Shown piece by piece: positions 10,227 through 19,773 of a stretch of 64,000 nt of DNA. Position 1 is the stretch's first letter; each line of letters begins with the position of its first letter. Made by a program: the position numbers and the translations under genes. Origin of the DNA: Hyphomicrobium sp. (GTDB lineage Bacteria > Pseudomonadota > Alphaproteobacteria > Rhizobiales > Hyphomicrobiaceae); the NCBI GenBank assembly GCA_019751875.1, contig JAIEMV010000010.1, positions 53,638-117,637 of the forward strand, written 5' to 3'. A model generated the notes under the pieces. That model had not been told where the DNA came from and searched no databases. It saw only the letters and a program-made list of their open reading frames with translations.

Positions 10227-11099
10227 TCAGACGCTGGCGGGTGCGCGGGCCTCGATCGTGTGGCCATTTCCAAGCTTCTTCAGTTCCATGATGCCGCGAT
10301 TGACCTCGGCGCCGAGAATAATGATCATGGCTGTGAACTGGAAGAAAATCAGCGCAATCATGAGTTGCGAGAGGCCCGCATAGAAGCGCGTGTAGTCGCT
10401 GAGATCGAGATAATAAGAGTAAAGCGAAGCGACCAAGATCCAGAGCACCACCGAAACGAGAACGCCCGGCCAGACGTCGGCGAGGCGGCGTGTTCCTGCG
10501 GCCAGCCAGAGGTGGAACGCCAACAATAGGGATGTAATCACGGCGATTGCCAGGGCATAGCGTTGGATCGTATCGACCCAGGTGGATTCCAGGATCTGCT
10601 TTGCCCAATCGGGTTCGAATTCGGCGAGCTTGGCGGCGATCGCTGGGCCGAAAACGACCGCCCACGTGAGCACCAGCATAGAAACGGCACTGACGAACAC
10701 AAAACACATGCTGATCAGAAGGCAGACCGGATATGGCCGCGTCTCCCGCACCCGATAGGCGCCATTCAGAGCGGCACGCATTGTCTCAATGGCGCTCGTG
10801 GCGAAGAACAGGGCCAGAAATCCAGACACGGTCAGCAGATCGATGCGGCTCGAGCCCATGATCGATTCCACCTGAGGAGCGAGCGCGGATGCGACCGCCT
10901 CGGGCAGAATGTCGAAAAGTTGCGCCACGGCGCGGGTGGCAAGTTCGCGTCCGCCGAAGATGCCCGACAGCGCACCGACAAAAATGCAGAATGGGAACAG
11001 CGACACCACGAAAGAAAATGCCACGGCGCCGGCGAGTGAGAAGCCGGAATGCTCATAAAGCCGGTAGATGGCGCCGAGGAGTGTGCGGTAGCGATTCAT
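10227..11099 (-). CDS. YihY/BrkB family inner-membrane protein
   Basis: 'GAIYRLYEHSGFSLAGAVAFSFVVSLFPFCIF' and six-TM pattern. GTG start at 11207 also possible. Confidence 0.85.
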   Translation of the reverse strand: MNRYRTLLGAIYRLYEHSGFSLAGAVAFSFVVSLFPFCIFVGALSGIFGGRELATRAVAQLFDILPEAVASALAPQVESIMGSSRIDLLTVSGFLALFFATSAIETMRAALNGAYRVRETRPYPVCLLISMCFVFVSAVSMLVLTWAVVFGPAIAAKLAEFEPDWAKQILESTWVDTIQRYALAIAVITSLLLAFHLWLAAGTRRLADVWPGVLVSVVLWILVASLYSYYLDLSDYTRFYAGLSQLMIALIFFQFTAMIIILGAEVNRGIMELKKLGNGHTIEARAPASV

Positions 11100-11697
11100 T
11101 CTGCTGTCGAGCAATCTTTGCGGAAATGCCAGGAGGCTAGCCCTGAGGCCGCGCCCGGTCGAGGGCTGATCGGCAACGCCTCCGGCGAAAGTGCGGGCAT
11201 CTTGCACGGATGTTCGACATTCTGGATGCGGCGAACCGCGCGCGGGAAAATCTAATTAACCTATGGCGTCATCAATTCGGTGCGGGCTTCAAGCCGGACC
11301 ATCAGCATTAACCGTGACGCTTTCTTGTCCTCTCACCGGTACGGCGCAAAGTCGATGTCGGCCGCCGCAACTGGACGGGCCGGGCGCCAATCCGCCCAAG
11401 AGGCTCAGACGTATGCCTCCGATGTAACTCAGTGGCGGCAGAGCAGCGCGCACGGTCGGCGATCGGTGAGGCGGGATGTGCCGTCTCTGGGAAGTGCAAT
11501 TTCGGGGGTGAGGGAAACTCCAAGCCATTGGGTTTGTTTCTCTTCAGCGCTTCCAGGCAATTGCGATCCGCGCCCGCGTGTCGCGCAAAGTTACGATTGC
11601 CAGTCCCGGCAGTACAGATAAATGTGACGCTCGAAATGGCCGCTGCCGTGGCTGCCGCCACTGGCCCGATGCCAACTGATTTCTGGAGGACGACGAC

Positions 11698-13377
11698 ATG
11701 ACCATCGCTCAGTTGAAGCCCAAGACCGACAGCCTGACCACAGATCCGAAACGACTGATCGAGCGGACGGCGGAAGTTGTAAGCGCGGCTGACCGTGTTC
11801 TCGCCCTCGCCAAGAGTGGCGTGCGCCAACGCATCCAGGATGCGGGCGGCATCGATGCCGCTCAGCATGCGGCGCACGGCCTCGCCTGGTTTGCCACCAC
11901 GGTCGAATCTTTGCGGCAAATGAATGTGTGGGCATCCAATCTCCAGAGTGAAGGCAAGTTCGGTGAAATCGAGCAACTGATCCTCCTGGCGGCCTTCGGT
12001 GAATACGCTGCTCAGATCGCGGGCGGTATTCCGATGAGCCAAGTGGAGATCATCCGCCCGGAGGCGCTCGGCATTCCTCGCGCCGACATTCGCAAGTACG
12101 AAGATGCCGTCGCGGATGTGGTTGCAGAGGGTACCTCCGAATATGTGAAGCAACGGCTCGCCAATCTGATCGAGGCCGCGCAGGGCGCGACGACCTATGG
12201 GGCCAGCGGGCTCGACGAGACGCACGCCGAGATCGCCGAGCAGATGAAGACGTTTTCGGATGCGGAAGTCGTGCCGCACGCCCACGAGTGGCACCTCAAA
12301 AACGAATACATCCCGCTCGAAACCTACAAGAACCTTGCGGATCTGGGCGTATTCTCGATCTCGCTGCCGGAGGAATACGGCGGGATGGGTCTCGGTAAGC
12401 TCGCCATGTGCGTCGTCTCGGAAGAGCTGTCACGAGGCTACATTGGCGTGGGCTCACTGGGCACGCGTGCCGAAATTGCCGGCGAACTGATCCTCCACAA
12501 CGGCACGCCCGAACAGAAGGCGAAGTATCTGCCGGCCATTGCCGCCGGCGACATGCTGCCGACGGCTGTGTTTACCGAGCCGAACACCGGATCGGATCTG
12601 GCGTCGCTAAAGACGCGCGCCGTGAAGGAAGGCGACACCTGGAAGATCACCGGCCAAAAGACTTGGATCACGCATCCGGTGCGCGCCGACGTCATGACGG
12701 TGCTGGCGCGCACGAACCCGAACGAGAAGGGCTACAAGGGCCTTTCGATGTTTCTGGCGGAGAAGCCGCGCGGGACTGACGAGAACCCCTTCCCTGCGAA
12801 GGGCATGACGGGCGGCGAAATCGAAGTGCTCGGCTATCGTGGCATGAAGGAATATGACATCTCTTTCGACGCCTTCGAGGTTCCGGCCGAGAACCTGCTT
12901 GGCGGCGTTGAGGGGCAGGGCTTCAAGCAGCTGATGGCGACCTTTGAAGGGGCCCGCATTCAGACAGCCGCGCGGGCCGTGGGCGTGGCGCAGTGCGCGA
13001 TGGACTTAGCGCTGAAGTATGCGCTCGACCGCGTGCAGTTCGGCAGCCCGATCTACAAGTTCCCGCGCGTTTCGAACAAGATCGTGATGATGGCGGTGGA
13101 AACGCAGATTGCGCGCCAGCTCACCTACTTCGCGGCGCGCGAGAAGGATCAGGGCCGCCGTTGTGATCTCGAGGCCGGCATGGCGAAGCTGCTCGGAGCG
13201 CGTGTCGCCTGGGCGAACGCAGACAACGCGCTCCAGATCCACGGCGGCAACGGCTTTGCGCTCGAGTACCCGGTGTCGCGCGTTCTTTGCGATGCACGCA
13301 TTCTCAACATCTTCGAGGGAGCCGCTGAAATCCAGGCCCAGGTGATCGCGCGTCGTCTTCTTGAAGGCGCCAACTGA
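11698..13377 (+). CDS. mcd: (2S)-methylsuccinyl-CoA dehydrogenase (acyl-CoA dehydrogenase family)
   Basis: ACAD motifs 'AVFTEPNTGSDLASLKTRAVKEGDTWKITGQKTWITHP' and 'LQIHGGNGFALEYPVSRVLCDARILNIFEGAAEIQAQVIARRLL'; long N-terminal extension typical of Mcd. Confidence 0.9.
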   Translation: MTIAQLKPKTDSLTTDPKRLIERTAEVVSAADRVLALAKSGVRQRIQDAGGIDAAQHAAHGLAWFATTVESLRQMNVWASNLQSEGKFGEIEQLILLAAFGEYAAQIAGGIPMSQVEIIRPEALGIPRADIRKYEDAVADVVAEGTSEYVKQRLANLIEAAQGATTYGASGLDETHAEIAEQMKTFSDAEVVPHAHEWHLKNEYIPLETYKNLADLGVFSISLPEEYGGMGLGKLAMCVVSEELSRGYIGVGSLGTRAEIAGELILHNGTPEQKAKYLPAIAAGDMLPTAVFTEPNTGSDLASLKTRAVKEGDTWKITGQKTWITHPVRADVMTVLARTNPNEKGYKGLSMFLAEKPRGTDENPFPAKGMTGGEIEVLGYRGMKEYDISFDAFEVPAENLLGGVEGQGFKQLMATFEGARIQTAARAVGVAQCAMDLALKYALDRVQFGSPIYKFPRVSNKIVMMAVETQIARQLTYFAAREKDQGRRCDLEAGMAKLLGARVAWANADNALQIHGGNGFALEYPVSRVLCDARILNIFEGAAEIQAQVIARRLLEGAN

Positions 13378-13379
13378 AC

Positions 13380-13781
13380 GTGAGTCGGAGCTATCTTTTT
13401 GGTCTGCTTCTGGCGGCGCCGCTGATCATCAGCGGCGCCGCTCCTGCTCAGGTGCATCCGCTAGAAGGCACCAGTTGGAACGTGGCGAAGGTGCAGGGCG
13501 TCGCGGTTCCGGCCGGGCTGACGTTGACGTTTGCGGCCGATCGCGTGACGGGGAGCACGGGCTGTAACAAGTTTTGGGCTCCCGTCGATTATCCCGTGCC
13601 TCCGGCGATCGACATCGGTGCCCCGCAGAGCAAACGCCTTTACTGCATGGGCGCAATGAGTATCGAACGTGCCTATCTGGCATCGCTGGAGACCGTTGAG
13701 AGCTATGTCATCAACGGTGAAACGCTCAAGATGCTGATGCACGACGGTGATGTGTTTATTGAACTTATTCGGGCGAAATAG
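13380..13781 (+). CDS. META-domain (HslJ-like) secreted protein
   Basis: Signal peptide; 'LEGTSWNVAKVQGVAVPAGLTLTFAADRVTGSTGCNKFWA'. Confidence 0.8.
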   Translation: MSRSYLFGLLLAAPLIISGAAPAQVHPLEGTSWNVAKVQGVAVPAGLTLTFAADRVTGSTGCNKFWAPVDYPVPPAIDIGAPQSKRLYCMGAMSIERAYLASLETVESYVINGETLKMLMHDGDVFIELIRAK

Positions 13782-13955
13782 CGCCCTGCCATTAGCTTCT
13801 CCCAGTGCCGGCTAAGTTCCCGCTCTCATCGAATTTTTATGCACTTTTTGCGACGGAACTGGTGCTGCTGGACGTTGTTTCTCATGTGTCTGGTTCATTC
13901 GAGAGCTGCACACCTCAGGGTCACGCCGGGGACTGCTTTCGAGAGTAAGAAGATC

Positions 13956-14282
13956 ATGAGCAAGGAGAGACACGTGAGAAAATCAACAATGACTTTGGCC
14001 GCTCTGGCCTTCGCTGGTCTGATGGGGTCGCAAGCAAATGCAGCGCCCTTAACCTCGGCTGCGGTCGTTACCAGCAAGGCTGCACCGTCGGCCGTTGAGC
14101 AGGTTCGCGACCGTTGGGATCGCCGCGACGATCGTTGGCATCGCCGCAATGCCCGTCGGGATTGGCGTCACGATCGCCGGTACTACCGCTATCGCAATTG
14201 GAACCGCTATAACTACCGTCCGTACAACTACCGCTCGCGCGGCTGTGTGGCAGTAGGCCCGGTCTGGTTCTGCAGCCGTTAA
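13956..14282 (+). CDS. Secreted Arg/Tyr/Trp-rich small protein
   Basis: Signal peptide then 'RDRWDRRDDRWHRRNARRDWRHDRRYYRYRNWNRYNYRPYNYRSRG'; terminator follows. Confidence 0.65.
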   Translation: MSKERHVRKSTMTLAALAFAGLMGSQANAAPLTSAAVVTSKAAPSAVEQVRDRWDRRDDRWHRRNARRDWRHDRRYYRYRNWNRYNYRPYNYRSRGCVAVGPVWFCSR

Positions 14283-14313
14283 CGCTTAAGTGCATGTGCG
14301 TACGTTGAGTACC

Positions 14314-14345
14314 GGCGGCGGCTGAAAGGCCGCCGCCTTTTCATT
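14314..14345 (+). terminator. Rho-independent terminator
   Basis: ggcggcggctgaaaggccgccgcc followed by ttttcatttt. Confidence 0.85.
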
Positions 14346-14442
14346 TTGCTGCGACCCTATAGCTGCTTCGCATCTCTGGATGTCGCCATAGTTTGGCGCG
14401 AGAACCGCTCAAACCGGCGTGACTTCTTTTTGGAGACGGCAA

Positions 14443-15255
14443 ATGCGGGCTATCATGACCGTTGCGGCTTGCCTCACCATCGCGGCCGCTGGATCAAGTT
14501 CAGCCGACGCCAAATCGTGTGGCAGTGACGGCAACGGGTTTTCGTCGTGGCTATCTGATTTTGAGGATCGCGCACGCTCAGCCGGTATCTCGCAGGCGAC
14601 GCTGTCTCGCGCTTTGTCGAACGTGACTTACGACCGCAATGTCATTCGCCGCGACCGGTCGCAGAAATCTTTCAAGCTCAGCTTCGATGAGTTTTACGCG
14701 CGCCGGGTCGGGTCGAGCCTGATCGGCAGCGCCCGCGCGAAAATGAAGGCACACGCGGGCGTGCTGGCACGTATCGAGAAGCGGTACGGCGTGCCGAAGG
14801 AAATCCTGGTGTCCATCTGGGGACTGGAGACGAATTTTGGACGCGATGGTGCGGGCAAGTATTCGATCATCCGTTCGATCGCGACACTGGCTTATGACTG
14901 CCGGCGATCTGAATTCTTCACCGGTCACTTGATGGCTGCGCTTCGGATCGTGCAGAAGGGCGACATGACCCCGGCGGAAATGCGCGGGGGATGGGCCGGT
15001 GAGATCGGGCAGGTGCAGTTCCTTCCCGGATCGTATGACAAATATGCCGTCGACTTCGATGGGGACGGACGTCGCGATCTCGTGCATTCGGTGCCCGATA
15101 TCTTGGCGTCAACGGCGAACTTCATGAAAGGTCACGGATGGCAACCCGGGGGCTCGTGGCAACCGGGATCGGCGAACTATAGCGTGATCAAAGACTGGAA
15201 CAGAGCCGAGGTTTATGCCCGGACGATCGCCGTCATGGCTGACCGGCTGCAATGA
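14443..15255 (+). CDS. Lytic murein transglycosylase (MltB/SltB-like)
   Basis: 'KRYGVPKEILVSIWGLETNFGRDGAGKYSIIRSIATLAYDCRRSEFFTGHLMAALRI..GDMTPAEMRGGWAGEIGQVQFLPGSYDKYAVDFDGDGRRDL'. Confidence 0.93.
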   Translation: MRAIMTVAACLTIAAAGSSSADAKSCGSDGNGFSSWLSDFEDRARSAGISQATLSRALSNVTYDRNVIRRDRSQKSFKLSFDEFYARRVGSSLIGSARAKMKAHAGVLARIEKRYGVPKEILVSIWGLETNFGRDGAGKYSIIRSIATLAYDCRRSEFFTGHLMAALRIVQKGDMTPAEMRGGWAGEIGQVQFLPGSYDKYAVDFDGDGRRDLVHSVPDILASTANFMKGHGWQPGGSWQPGSANYSVIKDWNRAEVYARTIAVMADRLQ

Positions 15256-15305
15256 TCGAGGCGAGGCGTCTTGTGCTCGCCTTCGGGTGATGCCATGACG
15301 CTGGC

Positions 15306-16247
15306 ATGAGCAGCGAATCCCAGACCCAGCCGCGCGTCATCTCTCTGATTGCCAGCGCTACCGAAATCCTCCACGGGTTGGGGGCGGGCAACATGCAGGT
15401 GGCCCGGTCGCACGAGTGCGACTATCCCCCGCTCATTCTCGATCTGCCGCAGCTGACGCGGGCCAAGTTCAAGGTGCATGGCGCGACGAGTGCGGAGATC
15501 GATCGGTCAGTGAAGGGTCTCCTGGAGCAGGGGCTTGCGGTGTACGAGGTCGATGCGGACCGTATGCGCGCACTCGAGCCGGATGTCATCCTGACGCAGG
15601 ACCAATGCGAGGTGTGCGCGGTGTCGCTCGCCGACGTGGAGCGGGCACTGTGCACTTGGACCGGCAGCGCGGCGCGGATCGTGTCGTTGCGTCCGCATAC
15701 GCTCGCCGATGTCTATGCCGATATCGAAACCGTAGCCGATGCCATTGGACGGGCCCAAGCAGGTCGGGATCTTGTTCGATCGATGCAAAGTCGAATGGCC
15801 GAGATTGCAGCGACTGTCGAAGGGCGCTCGCGGCCCAAGCTCGGGTTCGTCGAGTGGATCGAGCCGCCCATGTCCGGCGGGCACTGGATGCCGGAAATCA
15901 TCTCGATCGCGGGCGGGATCTCACCGTTCGGCGTGAGCGGTCAGAACTCGCCATGGGTGAGTTGGGACGACATGGCGGCGGCGGACCCCGACATTCTCCT
16001 CGTGGCACCGTGCGGGTATGACATCGCCACATCGCTGCCGGAACTGGAGGGTTTGCGGTCCCACGCCGTTTTCAAGACACTGCGGGCGGTGCGGGAAGGA
16101 CGAATTTTCGTCGCCGATGGGAATGCGTTTTTCAACCGGCCGGGGCCGCGCATTGTCGAGAGTACGGAAATCCTCGCAGAAATCATGCATCCCGATGTGT
16201 CCACCTACGGGCATCTGGGGGAGGCCTATGTCGTTTGGCCGACGTGA
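15306..16247 (+). CDS. Cobalamin-binding/ABC transporter substrate-binding-like protein (BtuF-like)
   Basis: 'PRVISLIASATEILHGLGAGNMQVARSHECDYPP' and 'PDVILTQDQCEVCAV'. Confidence 0.85.
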   Translation: MSSESQTQPRVISLIASATEILHGLGAGNMQVARSHECDYPPLILDLPQLTRAKFKVHGATSAEIDRSVKGLLEQGLAVYEVDADRMRALEPDVILTQDQCEVCAVSLADVERALCTWTGSAARIVSLRPHTLADVYADIETVADAIGRAQAGRDLVRSMQSRMAEIAATVEGRSRPKLGFVEWIEPPMSGGHWMPEIISIAGGISPFGVSGQNSPWVSWDDMAAADPDILLVAPCGYDIATSLPELEGLRSHAVFKTLRAVREGRIFVADGNAFFNRPGPRIVESTEILAEIMHPDVSTYGHLGEAYVVWPT

Positions 16248-16279
16248 GTGGGCTATTCGCCCGAGGGCAGGAGAATTGA

Positions 16280-17107
16280 ATGGCCTCGCGGACCATCCTC
16301 ATCACTGGCTGCTCGTCTGGGATCGGGCTCGCCTCGGCGCGAATGATGAGCGCGCGGGGTTGGCACGTGATCGCCACCGCCCGAAAAGACACTGATCTTG
16401 CCATGCTGCGGGCCGATCTGAAGGTCGACGCCGTGCATCTGGAATTGGCCGATCCGACGTCGGTTGCGGCATGCGCGGACAGAGCCCTTTCGCTCTCGGG
16501 CGGGCGGATCGATGCGCTGTTCAACAATGCTGCCTATGGACAGGCCGGGGCGGTCGAGGATCTCGGCGTCAATCTGTTGCGGCGGCAGTTCGAGGTCAAT
16601 CTGTTTGCACAGCACGAACTGATCCGGCGGCTCCTGCCCGTCATGCGGCGACAGGGTCATGGGCGAATCGTGCAGTGCTCATCGGTGCTGGGACTGGTTG
16701 CAGCACCGATGCGCGGCGCCTACTGCGCCTCAAAATTCGCAATGGAAGGGCTGACCGACAGCATGCGAATAGAACTAGCGGGCAGCGGGGTCCATATCTC
16801 GTTGATAGAGCCGGGGCCGATCCGCACGCGCTTTGTCGAGAACGCGCTGTCGAACTTTCTCAAGACGATCGATATCAATGGGTCGGTGCATCGCGCCGCT
16901 TATGAAGCACGCGTGGAGCGCATGAAGCTCGGCCGGAATGAAATCTTCAAACTCGAGCCCGAGGCGGTGGCTGAAAAACTGGTCCACGCGGTGGAGAGCC
17001 CGCGACCCAAGAAGCGCTATTACGTCACCAAGCCGACCTACTTCGCCGCTGCGCTGAAACGCGTTGCTCCGCAGAGCACGATCGACTGGTTCGTACAGAA
17101 GATGTGA
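16280..17107 (+). CDS. SDR family oxidoreductase
   Basis: 'TILITGCSSGIGLASARMM', 'FNNAAYGQAG', 'YCASKFAMEGLTDSMRIEL'. Confidence 0.92.
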   Translation: MASRTILITGCSSGIGLASARMMSARGWHVIATARKDTDLAMLRADLKVDAVHLELADPTSVAACADRALSLSGGRIDALFNNAAYGQAGAVEDLGVNLLRRQFEVNLFAQHELIRRLLPVMRRQGHGRIVQCSSVLGLVAAPMRGAYCASKFAMEGLTDSMRIELAGSGVHISLIEPGPIRTRFVENALSNFLKTIDINGSVHRAAYEARVERMKLGRNEIFKLEPEAVAEKLVHAVESPRPKKRYYVTKPTYFAAALKRVAPQSTIDWFVQKM

Positions 17108-17108
17108 A

Positions 17109-17140
17109 AAGAGCGGGGCTTTCGACCCCGCTCTCATAAA
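17109..17140 (+). terminator. Rho-independent terminator-like hairpin after the SDR gene
   Basis: agagcggggctttcgaccccgctct between convergent genes; weak T tract. Confidence 0.6.
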
Positions 17141-17162
17141 TCTCATCTGGCCGAGATGCGGC

Positions 17163-18476
17163 TCACTTGGCGCGGATGCTCACGGCTGTGCGGCGATTCT
17201 GGGCCCGTCCCTCGTCCGTTTCATTGTCGGCAACAGGGAACTGGTCGCCATAGCCTTCCGCTTCGACGCGGTCGGCGCTAATCCCGGCGGCGACGATCGC
17301 TTCCATCACTTTTGTGGCGCGCTTGCCTGAAAGATCCAGGTTGTTCTGCGGATCGCCAGTGTTGTCGGTGTAGCCGCCGATTTTCATCTTCACAGCCGGA
17401 TAGGCATTGAGGATGGCGACGATATTGTCGATCTGAGCTTTCGATTCAGATGTCAGCGTCGCCGAACCGGTCTCGAAGGTCAGGCGATCGAAGTTGAACC
17501 AGACGTTTTTGTCGATCGTCGCGTTCGGATCGTTGATGAAGTTGACGATCTTGATTTCGACGCCGTCGGCAGCCCCTTCAATCTCGGATCCGCCCGCGAG
17601 CGCGACCCGCGCCATGCTCGGCGCAGCCGGTGCGGCGGCGGGTGCCGGTGCAGCCGCAGGCTCCGGTGCCGCGGCAGGCTCCGGGGCTGCGGCAGGGGCC
17701 TGGGCCGTCGAGGCCGCCGCCGTCGGAGCTGGCGGTTCGGCTAGTGGTTCGTTCATCTTCTGCCATGCCAGCCAGCCGATGAAGGCGAGGGGTAGCAGCA
17801 GCCAGAGGAACGAGGTGAAGAGGCCATTGTCGCGACCTGCGTAGGCTGCGGGTGCCGGAGCGGCAGCCGGCGTTGGCGCACGCGCGACGGACGCGGTTGT
17901 GACAGGCGTTGCGGCAGTGGTAGCCGGAGCTGCTGCCTTGGCGGAGGAGGTAAGGCCGGCTACGGCCGAGCCTAGACCACTGAGCAGCGCACCCTGTTCC
18001 TGGCCAATCAGACCGGCGAGCGCGGCGCCCGTCACAGCGCCGCCGCCGAAGCGCTTGGAAATCGCTGACAACACGAGCGGGGCGGCGAGGTTGAACAGCG
18101 AGGACGAGGCCTCGGGCTTGATGCCGAGCGCTGCGGCCACTTTATGAACGATCGAAGCCTGCCATACGCCGAACAGCGAACCCATGAGGCGGTTGCCCGA
18201 GAGCATGGCCATGGTGCTCGGAATGCCGCCCGCGAGAAGGCCCTTGATATCCGTGATGCCCGAGCTGTCGCGGGCAACGGCGTTTGCCATATCGGCGATA
18301 TTGGCCATGGCATCGCGGTCGCCGGACTGCTGAACGAGTGCGCCCAGGTACTGTCCGATCATGTCGTTGAGGCCTCGGCCCGCGAGATCTCCATTCAAAC
18401 CAATGACTGGTGCCACGGAATTGAGCAGGCTGGGCGTGACAAGGCCTTTCAGGATCTCGATGACACTGGTCGACAT
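17163..18476 (-). CDS. DUF937 plus OmpA-like peptidoglycan-binding domain protein
   Basis: N-term DUF937-like 'GLNDMIGQYLGALVQQ...GGAVTGAALAGLIGQEQGALLSGLGSAVAG'; Pro/Ala-rich linker; OmpA 'VWFNFDRLTFETGSATLTSESKAQIDNIVAIL..YPAVKMKIGGYTDNTGDPQNNLDLSGKRATKV'. Confidence 0.88.
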   Translation of the reverse strand: MSTSVIEILKGLVTPSLLNSVAPVIGLNGDLAGRGLNDMIGQYLGALVQQSGDRDAMANIADMANAVARDSSGITDIKGLLAGGIPSTMAMLSGNRLMGSLFGVWQASIVHKVAAALGIKPEASSSLFNLAAPLVLSAISKRFGGGAVTGAALAGLIGQEQGALLSGLGSAVAGLTSSAKAAAPATTAATPVTTASVARAPTPAAAPAPAAYAGRDNGLFTSFLWLLLPLAFIGWLAWQKMNEPLAEPPAPTAAASTAQAPAAAPEPAAAPEPAAAPAPAAAPAAPSMARVALAGGSEIEGAADGVEIKIVNFINDPNATIDKNVWFNFDRLTFETGSATLTSESKAQIDNIVAILNAYPAVKMKIGGYTDNTGDPQNNLDLSGKRATKVMEAIVAAGISADRVEAEGYGDQFPVADNETDEGRAQNRRTAVSIRAK

Positions 18477-18660
18477 GGACGTTCTCCTCAACTGACGCAA
18501 CGATTGACCGACTTGGTGAGCGCTCGTTCCCAGTGACGCCCGGGCTCAGTCGGAACCCCCCGGCTCCCCCGTCTCGTCTCAGGCTTCGCTTTCCGGGCCT
18601 TCGCCCGTTGGGAAAAGGCAATAGCCGGACAGCGCGGCCACGCCAAGCGACAAACGGCTC

Positions 18661-19140
18661 TCAAGGGCGATGATAAGGGTGTCCCGTCAGAATCGTAGCG
18701 GCGCGATAGAGCTGCTCAGTGAGCACAACCCTCGCCAAACCATGGGGCAGCGTGAGCGCTCCCAGCGACAGTTTGAGGGCGGGGGCGGAGAGGACCAGGG
18801 GGCCGTGCCCGTCGGGACCACCGATCAGAAACGCACATGCTTTTGTGCCGGCATCGGCAAGGGAGCGCAAATGGGCCGCGAAGGCTTCACTCGTGAGCGG
18901 CTTGCCGGTCACCTCGAGGACAACAAGGGACGCGGTCGCCGCTGCCTTGAGGAGGCGAGATGCCTCTTCAGCCTTTCGCTCGGCGGAGCCGGCGGCGCGG
19001 CTTTCGGCAAAGTCCGTAATGGTCAAGGGGCCCAGCCCGCATGGGCGGCCGGTCTGGTCGAAGCGCTTCTGGTAGCGCGCAATGATGGCCGCTTCGGCTT
19101 CGTCCTTGAGACGGCCGATCGCCAGGATTTCGATGCGCAT
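18661..19140 (-). CDS. rlmH: 23S rRNA (pseudouridine1915-N3)-methyltransferase RlmH
   Basis: 'FLIGGPDGHGPLVLSAPALKLSLGALTLPHGLARVVLTEQLYRAATILTGHPYHR'. Confidence 0.96.
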   Translation of the reverse strand: MRIEILAIGRLKDEAEAAIIARYQKRFDQTGRPCGLGPLTITDFAESRAAGSAERKAEEASRLLKAAATASLVVLEVTGKPLTSEAFAAHLRSLADAGTKACAFLIGGPDGHGPLVLSAPALKLSLGALTLPHGLARVVLTEQLYRAATILTGHPYHRP

Positions 19141-19198
19141 ACCCTACCCGTGCGCGCAGCCGCGCCTTTAGCTTATCGTAATCGCGCCTGCGCCCTCC

Positions 19199-19615
19199 TC
19201 AATGGGCGGCGTCAACCGGACGGTCCACGGACCACATTTTCTCGAGGTTGTAGAAATCGCGTACCTCGGGCCGGAAGACGTGAATGATGATATCGCCGCT
19301 GTCGACGAGCACCCAGTCACAAGTTTCCATACCCTCCACCCGCACGGTGGGGCATCCGCTGTCCTTGAGCTTTTTGCGGAGCTGATCAGCAATGGCGCCG
19401 ACGTGCCGGTCGGACCGGCCGGAGGCGATGACCATGTAGTCGCCGATAGAGGATTTACCTGCGAGATCGACGGTGACGATCTCTTCGGCCTTGGCTTCAT
19501 CGAGCCACTCGACGACGCCCTTCAGAAGCTCGGCCGAGGCGGCCGCTGCCGGGCTCTCAGGTGCCCTGGCGGCGGTAGAAGCACCCTTAGGGGCTGCTCC
19601 GGTGGATGTTGGCAT
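19199..19615 (-). CDS. rsfS: Ribosome silencing factor RsfS
   Basis: 'KAEEIVTVDLAGKSSIGDYMVIASGRSDRHVGAIADQLRKKLKDSG...WVLVDSGDIIIHVFRPEVRDFYNLEKMW'. Confidence 0.95.
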   Translation of the reverse strand: MPTSTGAAPKGASTAARAPESPAAAASAELLKGVVEWLDEAKAEEIVTVDLAGKSSIGDYMVIASGRSDRHVGAIADQLRKKLKDSGCPTVRVEGMETCDWVLVDSGDIIIHVFRPEVRDFYNLEKMWSVDRPVDAAH

Positions 19616-19773
19616 GTGGGGGTCTATGGTCCTTTCTGTTGCTGTCGCGAATGCTGCCGGCGGGGCGGCGGTCTTCGGGTTGGTCCAGCACCAACATTAT
19701 AGAAGATAAGGCGCGGGGGCCCGCTCGGCAACTGATGCCATGGGAAGCTTCGATGCGGATGCGCAACGACTGA

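Noticed and set aside
11207-11697. Possible riboswitch or leader RNA upstream of mcd
   Set aside because: No recognisable conserved riboswitch core (e.g. B12 box) by eye; insufficient evidence.
11308-12294. 328-aa minus-strand ORF overlapping the mcd start
   Set aside because: Mostly antisense to mcd; no recognisable domain.
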